Under the pieces are notes generated by a model, which saw only the letters and a program-made list of their open reading frames with translations, was not told the origin of the DNA and searched no databases. From positions 1 through 64,000 of the forward strand of contig NZ_JAGGJP010000004.1 of the NCBI RefSeq assembly GCF_017872975.1: DNA of 64,000 nucleotides, given 5' to 3'. Position 1 is the first letter of the stretch. Every line of letters starts with the position of its first letter. Source of the DNA: Rubellimicrobium aerolatum. GTDB taxonomy: Bacteria > Pseudomonadota > Alphaproteobacteria > Rhodobacterales > Rhodobacteraceae. The position numbers and the translations under genes were made by a program. This document shows positions 47,494-57,134 of the stretch, piece by piece.

Positions 47494-47955
47494 ATGCTCC
47501 TGTTCCTCATCTTCCTCCTGGCCTGCCTCTGCGCGGGCCTGACCGGCTACCTGTTCCCGACGGGCGACTGGTATGCCCGCCTGCGGAAGCCCGACTGGAC
47601 GCCGCCCAACTGGGCCTTCCCGGTGGCCTGGACCACGCTCTACCTGTTCATGGCCATCGCCGGAGCGCGCGTCGCCACTCTGGGCGGGCCGGGGGCGACG
47701 ACGGCGCTGGCGTTCTGGGCGCTGCAGATCGCGGCCAACACGCTCTGGACGCCCACGGTCTTCGGCCAGCGCCGCCTCCGGCTCGGCCTCGCCGTCATCG
47801 GCCTGCTCTGGCTCGCCGTCCTCGGCGCGACCGTCGCCCACTGGCGCGTCTCGACCCTCGCGGGGCTCCTCTTCGTCCCTTACCTCGCCTGGGTGAGCGT
47901 TGCCGCCGCGCTCAATGCCGCGCTGATCCGCCTCAACCCGGACGAGGCGCGCTGA
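47494..47955 (+). CDS. tspO: TspO/MBR family protein
   Basis: A 153-residue five-helix membrane protein. The KPDWTPPNWAFPVAWTTLY block and the second-half NTLWTPTVFG block are TspO/peripheral benzodiazepine-receptor hallmarks. In Rhodobacter sphaeroides TspO modulates tetrapyrrole efflux and photosynthesis gene expression. No photosynthesis genes are visible here. Confidence 0.88.
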   Translation: MLLFLIFLLACLCAGLTGYLFPTGDWYARLRKPDWTPPNWAFPVAWTTLYLFMAIAGARVATLGGPGATTALAFWALQIAANTLWTPTVFGQRRLRLGLAVIGLLWLAVLGATVAHWRVSTLAGLLFVPYLAWVSVAAALNAALIRLNPDEAR

Positions 47956-48074
47956 ACCACCAGAGCGAGCATCCGGAATCGAAGCCCCGCTTCGAGCGTG
48001 GAAAGCCCGCGCGATGCCCTTTCGCCACGCCAGCGCGGGGCGTGGAACGGAACGAACGGCATATGAAAGGGATT

Positions 48075-48148
48075 TGGAGCGGGCGACGGGAATCGAACCC
48101 GTGTCTCTAGCTTGGAAGGCTAGGGTCTTACCATTACACAACGCCCGC
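48075..48148 (-). tRNA. tRNA-Gly (anticodon TCC)
   Basis: Read on the minus strand from 48148: a 7-bp acceptor stem GCGGGCG/CGCCCGC, a D-arm, an anticodon arm CTAGC-CTTCCAA-GCTAG giving anticodon TCC, a T-arm with GGTTCGAATCC, then T and an encoded CCA (74 nt). It decodes GGA (and GGG by wobble). Confidence 0.95.
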
Positions 48149-48192
48149 GCTGGGGCCGATATAGGACGCCTGGGGTGGGACGCGCAACCCCG

Positions 48193-48867
48193 TCAGGCCG
48201 GGTTCATCGGCACCGGCACGATGAGCCCCTCCCCCACAGCGCGGGAGGAGTTGATCTCCGTCCCCACCCGCACCATCGCCAAGGCCCCGTCCTCGACCGG
48301 CTGCATCAGCCGCGCCGCGCCCTTGCCCGCCTCGCCCAGCCAGAGCGCCCAGTCCTCCGGCTCCAGGATCACCGGCAGGCGGTGGTGGACCGCCGACATC
48401 TGCGCGTTGGCCGGGCAGGTCACGACGGCGACCGTGCTCATCCGCGCCTCGGCCGGACCCCAGTCCTGCCACAGCCCGGCAAAGACCATCGGCGCGCCGT
48501 CCGTCCGCGTGACGTACCAGGGCAGCGGCGTCTTCGGGTCGCTTCGCTCCCATTCGTAGAAGCCCGTCGCCGGCACGAGGCAACGCCTTTCGCGGACCGC
48601 CTGCCGGAAGGCGGGCTTCTCCGCCACCGTCTCGCTCCGCGCGTTGATGAGGAGCGGGCCGTCGTTTGGGGCCTTGTACCACGCGGGCACCAGCCCCCAG
48701 CGCATCGGGCGGTAGAGCCTGCGCCCCTCCTCCGCCGTGCAGACGGCGATGCGCTGCGTCGGGCAGACGTTGTAGTTGGGCACCTCCGGCAGGTCGTTGG
48801 CCGGAGAGGCCGCGAAGAGCCGCGCCATCGCGTCATGGGGCAGCGTGATGACCATGCGTCCGCACAT
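48193..48867 (-). CDS. SOS response-associated peptidase (SRAP/YedK family)
   Basis: A 224-residue SRAP protein that forms covalent links to abasic sites in single-stranded DNA. The catalytic Cys2 is at the expected place (MCGRM), and NARSETV, the GFYEW Glu and HHRLPVIL are intact. Start at the ATG read from 48867. No LexA box was recognised upstream by eye. Confidence 0.93.
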   Translation of the reverse strand: MCGRMVITLPHDAMARLFAASPANDLPEVPNYNVCPTQRIAVCTAEEGRRLYRPMRWGLVPAWYKAPNDGPLLINARSETVAEKPAFRQAVRERRCLVPATGFYEWERSDPKTPLPWYVTRTDGAPMVFAGLWQDWGPAEARMSTVAVVTCPANAQMSAVHHRLPVILEPEDWALWLGEAGKGAARLMQPVEDGALAMVRVGTEINSSRAVGEGLIVPVPMNPA

Positions 48868-48908
48868 GGGGGATAGGTGGCGCGGACCCCGCGCCACCGC
48901 AAGACCCG

Positions 48909-50846
48909 TCAGGGCGTGGCGGGCTGGTCGGCCCGGCAGGTCGTGCCGGCGGCGGAGGCGATGTCCTCTCCCTCGGCCAGGGGCGCGAGCATAGCCTCGT
49001 CCTGCCCCTTGCCCCACCACTGGAGCCCCGCGCCCACGTAGCGCGCGCCGCTGGCCGATGCGGCGATGGTCAGGAGTGCCGGCTCGGCGCCGTCGAGGCT
49101 CAGGACGGCGAGGTCGCGGTCGCCGAGCGCCAGGAAGGCCGCGTCCACCACGCGCCCGTCCTCGCACGAGTAGCGGAGCACCAGCGGCGAGATCGCCGCG
49201 ATGTCCGTGGCCTCGGCGGGCGCGGCCTCGGGCGTCGCGGCGGCTTCCTCGGCGACCGGGGCAGCGGTGCCAGTGACGGTGATGCGGCCGTCGGTGAAGG
49301 GCGCGTAGGGCTGGTTTGCCGCCAGATACTCGGCCGTCACGTCGGCGAGGTCGGGGCCGAAGTCGTAGGCATTGGCGGCGTCCACGAACATCGCGAAGCC
49401 GTCGCCGCCGCTGCGGACGTAGTTGTTGGACACCACGCCATAGGTCGCTGCCGGGTCGATGGGGCCCCAGGCGTCGCCGCCGATCAGCACCTGCACGTCG
49501 GACACCCGGCTCCCGGCCGGTTGCGACAGGTCGATGGCGTATCTCAGCCCCGCCACCTGGGCGAAGCGGCCCGCCTGCTCCTCGATCTGGCTCGCGCCAT
49601 TCTCCAGCGCGGCGACCACAGCCTCGCCCGAGACCTGGAACGTGGACAGCGTGTTCTGGAACGGCAGCACCGTCAGGACCTCGCCCATCGTGACCGGGCC
49701 GGCGTCGATGGAGGCGCGCAGGCCCCCGCCGTTGGCGATGGCGATGGTCACGCCCTGGTCGGCCACGCGGGCGAGCATCGCCTCGGCCACGAGGTTGCCC
49801 ATCTCGCATTCGACGGCGCGGCAGCTCTCCCGCTCGCCGTCGATGGCGCCGGCGGTCTCGGCCACCACCTGCGCGCGCAGCTCCTCCAGGGGCGCGGCGA
49901 GTTCGGTCACGCGGGCGCGGGCGGCCTCGTCCTCGGCGACGCTCGCGTTCAGCAGGATCGGGTCGCCGCTTGCCGCCGTCACGTTGCCTTCGTCGTCGAA
50001 GGTGACGGTCAGCTCGCCCAGATACTTGCCGTAGGAGCGGGCGGTGACGATGGGCACGCCGTTCACCATCGTCGGATAGGGGCCCGCCGCCCCGTCCTCG
50101 GTGTTGGACAGGAGGGTGTGGGAATGGCCGCCGACGATCACGTCCACGCCGGTCAGGCTTTGGGCCAGGGCCTGGTCGTCGGCGTAGCCCGCATGGGACA
50201 GCAGGATGACCTTGGTCACGCCCTGCGCCGTCAGCTCGTCGATGGCCTGCTGCGCGGCGTCGTAGGGGAGGACGTTGACGTTGGGTCCGGGCGAGGCGAT
50301 CTCGGGCGTCTCGGTCGTGGTCAGGCCCACGACGCCGATGCGTTCGCCGCCCACGTCGATCACCGTGGACGGGGCGACCTTGCCGGCGAGCAGCGGCTCG
50401 CGGCTCGCGTCGATGTTGGCGGACAGGACCGGAAGGCCCAGGGCGTCGATGAAGGGGCCGAGGACGGCGGGGCCGTCGTCGAACTCGTGGTTGCCGACCG
50501 CCATGGCCTGATAGCCCAGGAGCGGCATGAACTCGGCGGACATCGCGCCCTTGTACTGCGTGTAGAGGAGCGATCCCTGGAACTGGTCGCCGGCGTCGAG
50601 GAGCACGCTGTTTTCGGCCCGCCCTCGCGCGTCGCGCACGGCCGTCAGCAGGCGCGCGACGCCGCCGAAGCATTCGTTCGCCGCCGCCTCCTCGGGCTGG
50701 CAGGTCGAATCGGTGCCGTTGATCGGCTCGAACCGGTCGTGGAAGTCGTTGGTGTGCAGGATCGTCAGCGTGAAGTCGGCCCAGGCCCCGGAGGCCAGCG
50801 AAGAGGCCACGAGCGCGAGCGTGCCGGCGGTGCAGAGATGTCGCAT
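48909..50846 (-). CDS. Periplasmic bifunctional UDP-sugar hydrolase/5'-nucleotidase
   Basis: A 645-residue secreted metallophosphoesterase with a signal peptide (MRHLCTAGTLALVASS, cut near AWA-D). The dinuclear metal site is visible: LHTNDFHDRFEP, LDAGDQFQG, VGNHEFDDG and GGHSHTLL, followed by the 5'-nucleotidase C-domain (QNTLSTFQVSGEA and SNNYVRSGGDGF). A further ~130 residues extend past the usual C-domain. It may feed nucleosides to the importer at 3.7-9.3 kb; that link is inferred. Confidence 0.92.
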   Translation of the reverse strand: MRHLCTAGTLALVASSLASGAWADFTLTILHTNDFHDRFEPINGTDSTCQPEEAAANECFGGVARLLTAVRDARGRAENSVLLDAGDQFQGSLLYTQYKGAMSAEFMPLLGYQAMAVGNHEFDDGPAVLGPFIDALGLPVLSANIDASREPLLAGKVAPSTVIDVGGERIGVVGLTTTETPEIASPGPNVNVLPYDAAQQAIDELTAQGVTKVILLSHAGYADDQALAQSLTGVDVIVGGHSHTLLSNTEDGAAGPYPTMVNGVPIVTARSYGKYLGELTVTFDDEGNVTAASGDPILLNASVAEDEAARARVTELAAPLEELRAQVVAETAGAIDGERESCRAVECEMGNLVAEAMLARVADQGVTIAIANGGGLRASIDAGPVTMGEVLTVLPFQNTLSTFQVSGEAVVAALENGASQIEEQAGRFAQVAGLRYAIDLSQPAGSRVSDVQVLIGGDAWGPIDPAATYGVVSNNYVRSGGDGFAMFVDAANAYDFGPDLADVTAEYLAANQPYAPFTDGRITVTGTAAPVAEEAAATPEAAPAEATDIAAISPLVLRYSCEDGRVVDAAFLALGDRDLAVLSLDGAEPALLTIAASASGARYVGAGLQWWGKGQDEAMLAPLAEGEDIASAAGTTCRADQPATP

Positions 50847-50993
50847 CGAATGTCCCTCCTGTTGGTGTTGAGCCGAGATCTGGTTCGCCCGAAGGCGCTG
50901 TCGAGAGGACGACCCTACAGGCGAAAGGTTAACGAATCACCCCATGGGCGAACAATCCTTGACCACCCCGCGCGACACCGGCATGACCCCGAC

Positions 50994-51326
50994 ATGGCCT
51001 TCTACAAGCTCCTCCGCGCCGCCGAATGGGTGGACTTCGCCGCCAGGGGCCGCTTCGCCGGCTCGCGCGCCGACCTCGCCGACGGCTACGTCCACCTGTC
51101 CACCGCCGAGCAGGTGGAGGAGACCGCCGCCAAGCACTTCGCGGGCGAACCGGGGCTGATGCTCCTGACGCTCGACCGGACGCGCCTTGTGCCGGCGATC
51201 CGGTGGGAGCCGTCGCGGGGCGGGCAGCTCTTTCCGCACCTTTACCGCGATCTCGCCATCGAGGACGTGACCTTCCACCAGGAGCTGCCCCTGGTGGAGG
51301 GCCGGCACGTCTTTCCGCCGCTGTGA
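50994..51326 (+). CDS. DUF952 protein
   Basis: A 110-residue protein with DUF952 blocks: [33 protein letters not shown] and [14 protein letters not shown]. The family relates to ADP-ribosyl-binding-like folds but has no firm function. The stop overlaps the pyrD GTG start by 3 bp, so the two are coupled. Confidence 0.85.
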   Translation: MAFYKLLRAAEWVDFAARGRFAGSRADLADGYVHLSTAEQVEETAAKHFAGEPGLMLLTLDRTRLVPAIRWEPSRGGQLFPHLYRDLAIEDVTFHQELPLVEGRHVFPPL

Positions 51327-52378
51327 TCCGCGACCTGGAGCAGGCGGGCCTGCGCGCCCTGCAACGGCTGGACCCGGAGACGGCGCACGGCCTCGCGCTC
51401 CTCGCGCTGCGGGCGGGGCTCGGGCCCTTCGGCGGGCCCGTGACCTCGGCGCGGCTGCGGACCACGGTCGCGGGCCTGTCGCTGCCGAACCCGGTGGGCG
51501 TGGCGGCGGGCTTCGACAAGAACGCCGTCGCGCTGCGGGGCCTCGCCCGCAGCCCGCTCGGATTCGCCGAGGTCGGGGCGGTGACGCCGCGCCCGCAGGA
51601 GGGGAACCCCAAGCCCCGCCTGTTCCGGCTGCCCGAGGACCGGGCCGTCATCAACCGCTTCGGCTTCAACAACGACGGCATGGAGGCGGTGGGCGACCGC
51701 CTGGGCACCCGGCCGCCGGGGCTGGTGCTGGGCGTGAACCTCGGGGCCAACAAGGACAGCGCCGACCGCGCGGGCGACTTCGCGCTGGTCCTGGCGCAGC
51801 TCGGACCCTTCGCCGACTTCGCCACCGTCAACGTGTCCTCGCCCAACACGGAACGCCTGCGCGACCTCCAGGGCCGGGCGGCCTTGGCGGCGCTGCTGGC
51901 CCGCGTCATGGAGACGCGCGAGCACCTGCCCCACCGCATCCCCGTCCTCCTCAAGGTCGCGCCCGACCTGAGCGACGACGAGCTGGCGGACGTGGCCGAG
52001 GTGGCGAACGCCGCCGGGATCGCCGGGATCGTGGCGACGAACACGACGCTGGCGCGCGACGGCCTGCGCGGGGCGCACGCGGGGGAGACGGGCGGCCTGT
52101 CCGGTGCGCCCTTGTTCGAGCGATCGACGCGGGTGCTCGCGCGGCTCTCGACGCTGACCCAGCTGCCGCTGATCGGCGTGGGCGGGGTGGATTCGGCCGA
52201 GGCGGCCTTTGCCAAGATCCGCGCCGGGGCGAGCGCCGTGCAGCTTTACACCGCGTTGGCCTATGGGGGCCTGGGCCTCGCGGGGGACATCGCGCGGGGG
52301 CTGGACGCGCTGCTGGAGAGGCACGGGTTCGGCCACGTCGCCGAGGCGGTGGGGACCGGGCGGGGCGAGTGGCTGTAG
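51323..52378 (+). CDS. pyrD: Dihydroorotate dehydrogenase (quinone)
   Basis: A 351-residue class-2 DHODH that oxidises dihydroorotate with FMN and passes electrons to quinone. It has the class-2 N-terminal helix, [17 protein letters not shown], the FMN-site [10 protein letters not shown], the catalytic Ser region [12 protein letters not shown], and [16 protein letters not shown] start at 51323 overlaps the DUF952 stop; the N-terminus ([13 protein letters not shown]) matches the family. Confidence 0.95.
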   Translation: MIRDLEQAGLRALQRLDPETAHGLALLALRAGLGPFGGPVTSARLRTTVAGLSLPNPVGVAAGFDKNAVALRGLARSPLGFAEVGAVTPRPQEGNPKPRLFRLPEDRAVINRFGFNNDGMEAVGDRLGTRPPGLVLGVNLGANKDSADRAGDFALVLAQLGPFADFATVNVSSPNTERLRDLQGRAALAALLARVMETREHLPHRIPVLLKVAPDLSDDELADVAEVANAAGIAGIVATNTTLARDGLRGAHAGETGGLSGAPLFERSTRVLARLSTLTQLPLIGVGGVDSAEAAFAKIRAGASAVQLYTALAYGGLGLAGDIARGLDALLERHGFGHVAEAVGTGRGEWL

Positions 52379-52402
52379 GCCGAGGATCTTGGACGGGGAT
52401 TC

Positions 52403-52897
52403 CTAGCCGGCCTCGCCGTCGGGCATCAGGAAGTGGCCGGTCGCCTGCGCGAAGAGCCGGGCGCGGTGGTCCTGCCAGGCCTCGACATGGACGGAGGCGT
52501 AGCGGCGGCCCGAGCGGTTGACCCGCGCCCGCGCATAGGCGTCGCGCGGCAGGCCGGACCGCAGGTAATCCACCGTGAAGTCGATGGTCTTGGGCAGGCG
52601 CAGCGGCGCGTCGGGCGGCAGGCGGCCGGACTCCATGTCCTCCCACATCTGGGTCCAGGCGAGTTCGACCACCGCCGCGCATTCGAGGAAGCCGGCCGTC
52701 GCGCCGCCGTGGAGCGCGGGGATCAGGGGGTTGCCGATCAGGTCCTCGCGGAAGGGCAGGACGGCCGTCAGCTCGTCCCCCCGGCGGTCGAAGCGCAGGC
52801 CGAGGAAGCCCACGAAGGGGACGCCGCCCGCCAGCCGTTCGAGCGCGGCGTCGCGGCGGGACTTGACCACCTGCACGGGCTCGGGCGGGGGCCTCAT
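52403..52897 (-). CDS. PaaI-type hotdog thioesterase
   Basis: A 164-residue hotdog-fold protein. The [10 protein letters not shown] motif ([16 protein letters not shown]) is the PaaI/4HBT signature and [11 protein letters not shown] the following strand. It overlaps the neighbouring thioesterase by 4 bp and shares the motif, suggesting an ancient duplication. It may hydrolyse acyl-CoAs released by the nearby beta-oxidation enzymes; the substrate is unknown. Confidence 0.85.
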   Translation of the reverse strand: MRPPPEPVQVVKSRRDAALERLAGGVPFVGFLGLRFDRRGDELTAVLPFREDLIGNPLIPALHGGATAGFLECAAVVELAWTQMWEDMESGRLPPDAPLRLPKTIDFTVDYLRSGLPRDAYARARVNRSGRRYASVHVEAWQDHRARLFAQATGHFLMPDGEAG

Positions 52898-53343
52898 GCC
52901 GCGCCCTCCGCCGATCCTTCGACCGTGAAGGCCCCGGTCGCGGTGGCGAGGGGGCGCCCCTCCCCGTCCGAGGCGGTGGCGCGGACGAAGGCCACCGTGC
53001 GGGTGACGTGGTGGCATTCGGCCCGCGCGGTGATCGCCCGGCCGGGGACCGCGCCCCGCATGTAGTCGATTCGCAGGTCCAGCGTCGCCGTGCGCGTGGG
53101 GGCCGAGGCGTGCGCGAGCACCGCCGTCCCCGCGCAGGTGTCCATCAGCGCCAGCACCGCGCCGCCGTGGATGACGCCCGTCAGGGGATCGCCCACCAGC
53201 CGGTCGTCCCAGGGCATGGCGATCTCGGCCACGCCGTCGCCCAGCGCCACGAGCGTCAGCCCCAGCGCGCGGGCGTAGGGCAGCGCCGCGAGGAAGCGCC
53301 GGGCGGCCTCCTCGCGCGGCTCGTCGGGGGGAAAGGGGGTCAT
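52894..53343 (-). CDS. PaaI-type hotdog thioesterase
   Basis: A 149-residue hotdog thioesterase with [20 protein letters not shown] and [15 protein letters not shown]. The start is taken at the ATG read from 53343 (MTPFPP), though an in-frame ATG 12 nt upstream is possible. It is first of a two-gene minus-strand operon and is divergent from the first MerR regulator gene, sharing a 106-bp control region with it. Confidence 0.85.
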   Translation of the reverse strand: MTPFPPDEPREEAARRFLAALPYARALGLTLVALGDGVAEIAMPWDDRLVGDPLTGVIHGGAVLALMDTCAGTAVLAHASAPTRTATLDLRIDYMRGAVPGRAITARAECHHVTRTVAFVRATASDGEGRPLATATGAFTVEGSAEGAA

Positions 53344-53449
53344 GGCGGCAACCATGCCACGCCCGGGGCCGCGCGCAAGGCCCCGCGGCATCGGCTCGGT
53401 TGCGGGGGGCGGCGCGGGGGTCTAGGCTTGCCCCGGCAAGCGAGGGGCC

Positions 53450-53851
53450 ATGCCCGACGAGACACCCGACGCGAGACCCGAGGTTCGGCTTTCCTTCAAG
53501 GAGATGTGCGCGCGCTTCGACGTGACGCCCCGGACCCTGCGCTACTACGAATACATCGAGCTGCTGTCGCCCGAGAAGGAGGGCCGGTCGCGCTTCTACG
53601 GCCCGCGCGAGGTGGCGCGGATGACCCTGATCCTGCGCGGCCGCCGCTTCGGCTTCTCCCTGGAGGAGATCCGGCAGTGGCTCCTCATCTACGAGAAGGA
53701 AGGGACGGCGGCGCAGATGGCCCGCTTCCTTGAGATGGCCGACCGCCAGCTCGCGGCGCTGCGCGAGCAGAAGGGCCAGCTCGACGCCACCATCGACGAG
53801 CTGCAGCAGCTTCGCGACGGCACCGAGCGGGCGCGCGGCGACGACGCCTGA
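53450..53851 (+). CDS. MerR-family transcriptional regulator
   Basis: A 133-residue regulator. The winged helix-turn-helix reads RFDVTPRTLRYYEYIELL and REVARMTLILRGRRFGFSLE, followed by a dimerisation helix (about 75-120) and no metal-binding Cys, so it senses an organic ligand or partner. It resembles the LiuR/beta-oxidation regulators of alphaproteobacteria. The neighbouring regulator at 53994 is a close paralogue. It is divergent from the thioesterase operon. Confidence 0.85.
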   Translation: MPDETPDARPEVRLSFKEMCARFDVTPRTLRYYEYIELLSPEKEGRSRFYGPREVARMTLILRGRRFGFSLEEIRQWLLIYEKEGTAAQMARFLEMADRQLAALREQKGQLDATIDELQQLRDGTERARGDDA

Positions 53852-53880
53852 CCGGCTCGCTCCGACGCGCCGTCACGGTG

Positions 53881-53890
53881 CGTCATGACG
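53881..53890. promoter_or_regulatory. Palindrome between the two MerR genes
   Basis: A perfect 10-bp palindrome CGTCATGACG lies in the 142-bp gap between the MerR genes, preceded by CGTCACGGTG. MerR proteins bind dyads in promoters, so it is a candidate operator; no -35/-10 pair with 19-bp spacing was convincing by eye. Confidence 0.3.
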
Positions 53891-53993
53891 CCGCGTAACG
53901 GCCACACCCCCGGACAACTTGCTTGTAAGATGAAGGCGTTCGGCCCATTTGCCGCTTTCTCACGCTGCGGCAAGAACAAGAGGGCCAACCCGA

Positions 53994-54392
53994 ATGACCG
54001 ACCAGACCATGACCATCCGTGAGATGTGCGAGCAGTACGACGTGACGGCAAGGGCGCTGCGCTTCTACGAAGCCAAGGAACTGCTGTTCCCGATCCGGGA
54101 AGGGACCAGGCGCCTTTTCACCAGGTCCGACCGCGCGCGTCTTTCGCTGATCCTGCGGGGCAAGAGATACGGCTTCTCCCTGGAGGAGATCCGCCAGCTC
54201 CTCGACCTGTGGGACGGCGGCAAGGGCCGGATGGTCCAGCTCGAGCGCGCCTGCGAGGTGGCCGAGCGTCACCTGGCCGAGATGGAGGCGCAGCGCGCCG
54301 AGCTCGACCGGACGATCAAGGACCTGAAGGACCAGCTCGCCTGGGGCCGGGCCGAGCTGGCGCAGGACGGAACGCGCGCGAACGCCGCCTGA
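53994..54392 (+). CDS. MerR-family transcriptional regulator (paralogue)
   Basis: A 132-residue regulator closely similar to the one 142 bp upstream: [38 protein letters not shown] and the same coiled-coil end. It lacks Cys ligands except one in the N-terminus (EMCEQYD). It lies 31 bp before the acyl-CoA dehydrogenase gene and probably controls the beta-oxidation operon. Confidence 0.87.
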   Translation: MTDQTMTIREMCEQYDVTARALRFYEAKELLFPIREGTRRLFTRSDRARLSLILRGKRYGFSLEEIRQLLDLWDGGKGRMVQLERACEVAERHLAEMEAQRAELDRTIKDLKDQLAWGRAELAQDGTRANAA

Positions 54393-54423
54393 CGGGGCGG
54401 GCCACGAGGGGGGACCACGGGGA

Positions 54424-56196
54424 ATGCCGATCTACCAGAGCCCGATCAAGGACATGCAGTTCGTCCTTCACGAGGTGCTTCGGGTCGGCGAGGACGACAT
54501 CCCCGGGTTCCCGGACCTCGACCCCGACACCACCCGCGCCATCCTGGAGGAGGCCGGCCGCGTCGCGGCCGAGGTCCTCCTCCCGCTCAACGCCCCGGGC
54601 GACCGCGAGGGCTGCGTGCTGGAGAACGGCGTGGTCCGCACGCCGCCCGGGTTCAAGGACGCCATGCGCGCGATGCGCGAAGGCGGCTGGACCTGCATCG
54701 ACTGCGCGCCCGAGCATGGCGGCCAGGGCCTCCCCTACCTCATGCACACCGCCGCCCAGGAGGCCTTCGTCTCGGCGAACATGGCCTTCAACATGTACCA
54801 GGGCCTGACGCACGGGGCCTATTCGGCGATCCTGCTCCACGGGACCGAATCGCAGAAGGCCCTCTGGCTGCCCCGCCTCGCCACCTGCGAGTGGACGGGG
54901 ACCATGAACCTGACCGAGCCGCAGGCGGGCACCGACCTCGGGCTCCTGCGGACCCGGGCCGAGCCCCGGGGCGACGGCACCTACGCCATCACCGGCCAGA
55001 AGATCTTCATCTCCTCGGGCGAGCACGACCTCGCGGAGAACATCGTCCACCTCGTCCTCGCCCGCATCCCCGGCGGTCCCGAGGGGACGCGCGGCCTGTC
55101 GCTGTTCATCGTGCCGAAGGTCCTGGTGCGCGAGGACGGGACGCTCGGGCCGCGCAACGCGCTCTCCTGCGGCAAGCTGGAGGCGAAGATGGGCATCCAC
55201 GGCAACGCCACCTGCGCGATGAACTACGACGGCGCGACCGGGTATCTGCTGGGCGAGGAGCACAAGGGGATGCGCGCCATGTTCACCATGATGAACGAGG
55301 CGCGGCTCGGCGTGGCGCTCCAGGGCTACGCCCAGGCCGAGATCGCCTACCAGAACGCGGCCCATTACGCGAAGGGCCGGCTCCAGGGCCGCGACCTGGC
55401 GGCCCGGGGCGCGGGCGGCGCCGATCCGATCATCGTCCACCCGGACGTGCGGCGGTCGCTGATGGACCAGCGCAGCTTCGTCGAGGGGGCGCGGGCCTTC
55501 ACCTACTGGGGCGCGTCGCTGATCGACCGCGCGCAGCGGACGGGCGACGCGGAGGCCGAGGGTCTGATCTCGCTCCTGACGCCGGTGCTCAAGGGGTTCC
55601 AGACCGACAAGGGCTTCGAGATGTGCGTGGCCGCCCAGCAGCTCTACGGCGGGCACGGCTACATCGAGGACTGGGGGATGTCGCAGTTCGTCCGCGACGC
55701 CCGCATCGCGATGATCTACGAGGGCGCGAACGGCATCCAGGCGCTCGACCTCGTGGGGCGCAAGCTGGGCGCGGAGGGCGGCCGGCCGATCATGGCCTTC
55801 TTCGACATGGTGAAGACGTTCCTCAAGGCGCACGAGGGCGACGCCGAGCTGAAGGCCACGGTGCTCGACCCGCTCAAGGCCGCGTCCAAGGACCTGCAGG
55901 CGGCGGCGATGTTCTTCCTCGACCGCGCCGCCAAGGCCCCCCACGACGCGCTGGCCGGGGCCAACGACTTCCTGCACCTGATGGGCCATGTCTGCCTGGG
56001 CTACATGTGGGCGCGCATGGCGGTCGCGTCCCGCGCCGCCCTGGCGGCGGGCACCGACGATCCCGCCTTCCACGAGGCCAAGATCGCCACCGCCCGCTAC
56101 TACGCGGCGCGTCAGTTGCCGGCGACGGCGATGCACCTCGCCCGGATCACCTCGGGGGCCGCGCCGGTGATGGCGCTGGAGGCGGCGAGCTTCTAG
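54424..56196 (+). CDS. Acyl-CoA dehydrogenase with extended C-terminus (DmdC-like)
   Basis: A 590-residue flavin dehydrogenase, longer than the ~380-residue classical enzymes because of an N-terminal [19 protein letters not shown] segment and a C-terminal extension. [16 protein letters not shown] contacts FAD/substrate, and the catalytic Glu is in [14 protein letters not shown]. This architecture includes methylmercaptopropionyl-CoA dehydrogenases (DmdC) and long-chain enzymes; the family cannot be split by eye. It starts the beta-oxidation operon. Confidence 0.9.
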   Translation: MPIYQSPIKDMQFVLHEVLRVGEDDIPGFPDLDPDTTRAILEEAGRVAAEVLLPLNAPGDREGCVLENGVVRTPPGFKDAMRAMREGGWTCIDCAPEHGGQGLPYLMHTAAQEAFVSANMAFNMYQGLTHGAYSAILLHGTESQKALWLPRLATCEWTGTMNLTEPQAGTDLGLLRTRAEPRGDGTYAITGQKIFISSGEHDLAENIVHLVLARIPGGPEGTRGLSLFIVPKVLVREDGTLGPRNALSCGKLEAKMGIHGNATCAMNYDGATGYLLGEEHKGMRAMFTMMNEARLGVALQGYAQAEIAYQNAAHYAKGRLQGRDLAARGAGGADPIIVHPDVRRSLMDQRSFVEGARAFTYWGASLIDRAQRTGDAEAEGLISLLTPVLKGFQTDKGFEMCVAAQQLYGGHGYIEDWGMSQFVRDARIAMIYEGANGIQALDLVGRKLGAEGGRPIMAFFDMVKTFLKAHEGDAELKATVLDPLKAASKDLQAAAMFFLDRAAKAPHDALAGANDFLHLMGHVCLGYMWARMAVASRAALAAGTDDPAFHEAKIATARYYAARQLPATAMHLARITSGAAPVMALEAASF

Positions 56197-56253
56197 GCTG
56201 ATGGCGAATCGGCGCCAAGCCGGACGGGTGGCGCGAGGGGGAGGGGTCGCATG

Positions 56254-56446
56254 CGTATTTGGGCCAAGTTGATGGGCAGGCGCCAAAGACGCGCCGCCCT
56301 GCCCGCGCCCCCCCTTTCGGGGAAACCGGACAGGGCCTGCATCAACTTGGGCGGTCATCGGCTCGCCAGCCTGTACCGCGAATCCTGCTTGCGGCCAGAA
56401 CGGTTGAGATGGGGTGAAGATGCCCCATCAACTTGGCCCAAATACG
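56254..56446. repeat. 193-bp element bounded by a 23-bp perfect inverted repeat
   Basis: Arms of 23 identical bases lie at 56254-56276 and, inverted, at 56424-56446 (outer end CGTATTTGGGCCAAG). A partial copy, ATCAACTTGG, occurs at 56341-56350. Between the arms is non-coding GC-rich sequence. The structure is like a miniature transposable element or a large mRNA hairpin within the beta-oxidation operon. No target-site duplication was identified by eye. Confidence 0.6.
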
Positions 56447-56486
56447 GAAGCCACGCTTCCGCCCGCGCCCCGGCCGGGGGGCTCGC

Positions 56487-57122
56487 GTGACCCTCCGCCT
56501 CCACTGCTTCGGCGAATCGGGCAGCGCCTACAAGGCGGCGCTGACCCTGACGCTCTGCGGGCTCGATTGGGAGCCGGTGTTCCTCGACTTCTTCAATGGC
56601 GGGGCCCGCAGCCCCGGCCACCTCGCGCTCAACGTGATGGCCGAGGCGCCGGTGCTCGTGGACGGCGACCGGGTGATGACCCAGTCCGGCGTCATCCAGC
56701 TCTGGGCCGCCGAGCGGACGGGGCGGCTCCTGGGCGACCGGGACGAGGCGCTGCGCTGGGTGTTCTTCGACAACCACAAGGTTTCGGGCCTCGCCGGGGC
56801 GCTGCGGTTCCACCTGAACTTCCTCGCGCCCGAGAAGCGGTCGCCGGAGGTCGTGGACTGGTTGACGGGTCGCCTGCGCGCCGCGCTCAAGGCGATGGAG
56901 TCGCAGCTTTCGCGCACCCCCTTCCTGGCGGGGGCGGAGCCGACCATCGCCGACACCGCCTGCTGCGGCTATCTCTACTACCCCGAGCCCTTCGGCTTCG
57001 ACCGGGCGGACTGGCCCGCCATCGACGCCTGGCTCTCCCGCATCCAGGCCCTGCCGGGCTGGAAGCACCCTTACGACCTGATGCCGCGCGTGCCGGGCCT
57101 CAGCCCCACGCTCCCCGCCTGA
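56487..57122 (+). CDS. Glutathione S-transferase family protein
   Basis: A 211-residue GST. The N-terminal thioredoxin-fold half (LRLHCFGESGSAYKAALTL) has Ser residues in the catalytic position area, the cis-Pro is in EAPVLVDG, and the helical half ends with GAEPTIADTACCGYLY, which carries the family's N-capping box. I use the GTG at 56487, after a GGGGGG run; an upstream in-frame ATG (56433) lies inside the inverted-repeat element. Its place in a fatty-acid operon suggests detoxification of reactive acyl or aldehyde products. Confidence 0.82.
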   Translation: MTLRLHCFGESGSAYKAALTLTLCGLDWEPVFLDFFNGGARSPGHLALNVMAEAPVLVDGDRVMTQSGVIQLWAAERTGRLLGDRDEALRWVFFDNHKVSGLAGALRFHLNFLAPEKRSPEVVDWLTGRLRAALKAMESQLSRTPFLAGAEPTIADTACCGYLYYPEPFGFDRADWPAIDAWLSRIQALPGWKHPYDLMPRVPGLSPTLPA

Positions 57123-57134
57123 CCGGAGGCCCCG

